Positions 62,568-64,000 of a DNA stretch of 64,000 nucleotides are shown one piece after another. Origin of the DNA: Ziziphus jujuba (taxonomy: Eukaryota; Streptophyta; Magnoliopsida; Rosales; Rhamnaceae); assembly GCF_031755915.1 (NCBI RefSeq), contig NC_083385.1, positions 19,179,001 to 19,243,000 on the forward strand. The letters are read 5' to 3'. Position 1 is the first letter of the stretch. The number at the start of each line of letters is the position of its first letter. Below the pieces are notes generated by a model. That model did not search any database. It worked only from the letters and a program-made list of their open reading frames with translations, and was not told the DNA's origin. Both the position numbers and the translations under genes were made by a program.

Positions 62568-63642
62568 TGAAAATCCTCCTTCTTTATTCGTTATTGTAAT
62601 TTTATTCTAAAATGTATTACATAATGGTAATACATATATGACCCGATGTGTATATGTAGTTAACGACTGACCACTTGTATTTGTACGTAGAATCCCTAAT
62701 TCAAATTGAAATGTACAACGATTCAGTACAGTAGATAGTCGATATTCTTTTTCTTAAAACAAAAAAATAAGTCCCTTTTTACTTCTACCTGAGAATTCCC
62801 AAAAAATATTCATTTTTTTGTTTTACTTTACGGCGGGTTTTATCTTTATTTAATACGTATATAATATAAGTCTTTTATTATTATATGTTATATGATATAT
62901 GAGACAAAAAAGAAGAAATAGCAAGATAGTTTGTATATATTAATGGAAGAAATAAAGATGTGGAAAACAAGACAGAGATTCTTTACAATTGTGGTTAGAT
63001 ATAATTGTGGTTGTGTCGTCCAAAAAGAGGAAATAGAGTGATTCCTTCGTGGTTTTTGAAAGTATCGCTGGATACTATCGAGGAACAGATGTTCTGAATC
63101 AAGTAATGAAGTGAGTTTTCTAAAAACATCATAAAAAAATGAAACGGAGTTTTTTGAAACATCAGAAAAAGTGATCCATTTTTGGAAACAGTCTACGACT
63201 ATAAATAATGAAATATTCTAATCTAATAAAAAGTGAGAGAATAATCTCAACTAATCTCTTGATAGACATATCATGAGGTTCTTAAAGATAACATGATCTC
63301 AAAAGCTTGATTAGCAGTTATTGAATAAATCTCAAAAGATAAACAATATAATCAAGTCTCATCTACGAAACTTATCAAGTATCTCAAATGTACTATAAAT
63401 ACAGACTACATCAACAAACTAGTATAACATTCAAAATCTCTTGACTAATTGTCTACTTCCATTCAAATATACCGATACTGACTTGAACATTGGAGTGACT
63501 TTCGCCAATAACACACCGTCAACCCAAGATTTTTCTAACATCTTTTACAGGTTGGAGTCAAGGAGACGAGAGTTTTGGTCAAACCAAATTTCTGCATCGA
63601 CATGGATTAAGGCCAAAATGTTTTATTTTAAAGTTCTATATT

Positions 63643-63664
63643 TTTTCCTTTTTTTTTTTTTTTT
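63643..63664 (+). repeat. Poly(T) run
   Basis: About twenty T with two C just after the Tat element. It may mark a retroposed A tail on the minus strand, but nothing recognisable adjoins it. Confidence 0.5.
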
Positions 63665-63741
63665 GTTTTGGTTAAATGGGCCTGAGATATTGGCTCTAAT
63701 AGATTTTAGTTCTAAACCATTATTCAAAATTTGTGAGAGGG

Positions 63742-64000
63742 CAGTGGTAGCTAACAAGCCGGCTTAAGGCATAGGCCACTAAGGCCCATGCCTCGGGCCC
63801 CCATTTTATTGGGGCCCCTCAAAAAAAAAAAATCCATATATATAATATATACATATATTAAATAGAGTATAATTATTAATTTGTTTTAAAAGTATAAGAG
63901 TTCTGACTTTAAAAAAATTAAATTATCTCTAATTGATTATTTGTTTTTAGGTGAATTTATATTTATAATTTATTATAGTAATCATCTTTAACTATTTTTA
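63742..64000 (+). mobile_element. Possible left end of a hAT-type DNA transposon (runs off the window)
   Basis: From 63742 the sequence begins CAGTGGTAG, then has GC-rich blocks AAGCCGGCTTAAGGC, GGCCACTAAGGCCCATGCC and TTGGGGCCCCTC followed by an A run. CAGTG starts and GGCC/GGGCCCC-rich subterminal sequence are typical of plant hAT elements. The candidate 8-bp duplication (63734-63741) cannot be verified because the other end is outside the window. Confidence 0.4.

Larger units (their letters stand above)
61695..63190 (-). other. Nuclear plastid DNA insert (NUPT): rpl33-psaJ region
   Basis: The insert holds rpl33 and psaJ in the plastid order and orientation (psaJ upstream, rpl33 downstream), with their spacers. 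It includes a 3' flank (to about 61695) that resembles the rpl33-rps18 spacer. Neither rps18 nor trnP is seen, so the insert ends inside the spacers. The boundaries come from where the host LTR sequence stops and resumes; the right boundary is the less certain. Confidence 0.88.
46156..63602 (+). mobile_element. Tat-type Ty3/gypsy element (copy D), plus strand, heavily nested
   Basis: Gag begins near 46156 and is followed by protease, reverse transcriptase, RNase H and integrase to about 51720. A tandem-repeat spacer comes next, then the antisense frame's second exon (52840-52560) and, after an insertion (about 52865-60771), its first exon (61300-60772). The 3' LTR ends CATCGACA at 63602 and is interrupted by plastid DNA (about 61695-63190). 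The 5' LTR is missing: at the junction near 46150 it abuts copy C's inverted 3' end. All frames are broken. Confidence 0.78.
61330..63602 (+). repeat. Tat copy D 3' LTR region, interrupted by plastid DNA
   Basis: 61380-61694 matches 44040-44350 in reverse, and 63195-63602 matches 43543-43985 in reverse. The terminus CATCGACA is at 63602. The inner LTR border was not determined. About 50 bases of LTR are replaced by the plastid insert. Confidence 0.7.

Overview
This window is nuclear DNA of a flowering plant, almost certainly a dicot. The evidence is a spliced CYP71-clan cytochrome P450 gene, plant-type Ty3/gypsy chromoviruses with about 3 kb LTRs, Tat-type gypsy elements, a Ty1/copia element, and two inserts of plastid DNA. 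It is AT-rich except for CpG-rich blocks inside one LTR family. The only conserved, apparently functional host gene I can support is the P450 (26341-28899, minus). I cannot name the species; the P450 resembles the CYP736A group, which does not fix the family.

Left third (1-25552). A degraded copia element (2598-25547, target-site duplication ACGCT) was hit by at least three later insertions, each dated in order by its own 5-bp duplication. A solo LTR sits at 4338-7962 (GAACA). A second solo LTR at 9484-23978 (TCAAG) is itself split by a nearly intact Del/Tekay-like chromovirus at 10336-21114 (GTTAA). That chromovirus lies on the minus strand. It has 3,018 and 3,001 bp LTRs, a tRNA-Met primer site, a polypurine tract, and gag-pol damaged by one nonsense codon and one frameshift. 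All the long LTRs in the window belong to this chromovirus family in both orientations, at several ages.

Middle (25553-31237). This part holds the P450 gene with two exons and a 1,059 bp intron, AT-rich flanks, and rearranged plastid atpB fragments (29862-30604).

Right half (31238-63602). Three decayed Tat-type gypsy pieces share an LTR, gag-pol, tandem repeats, and an extra reading frame that runs antisense to pol and appears to contain an intron. Piece B (31238-38355) is minus. Piece C (43543-about 46150) is only a 3' end in B's orientation. Piece D (about 46156-63602) is plus, so C and D are joined head to head. D was invaded by a chromovirus LTR, which was in turn invaded by a deleted chromovirus (53594-58606). 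D's terminal LTR carries about 1.5 kb of plastid DNA with intact rpl33 and psaJ. Between B and C lie a solo LTR (38400-41349, AAAAG) and a P450 pseudogene fragment closely related to the intact gene. The window ends in what looks like the start of a hAT-type DNA transposon.

I found no convincing new multigene system. The most informative points are the datable nesting, the antisense intron-bearing frame of the Tat family, the head-to-head C/D arrangement, the paired G-box/CCAAT palindrome in the LTR promoter, and the two plastid insertions.
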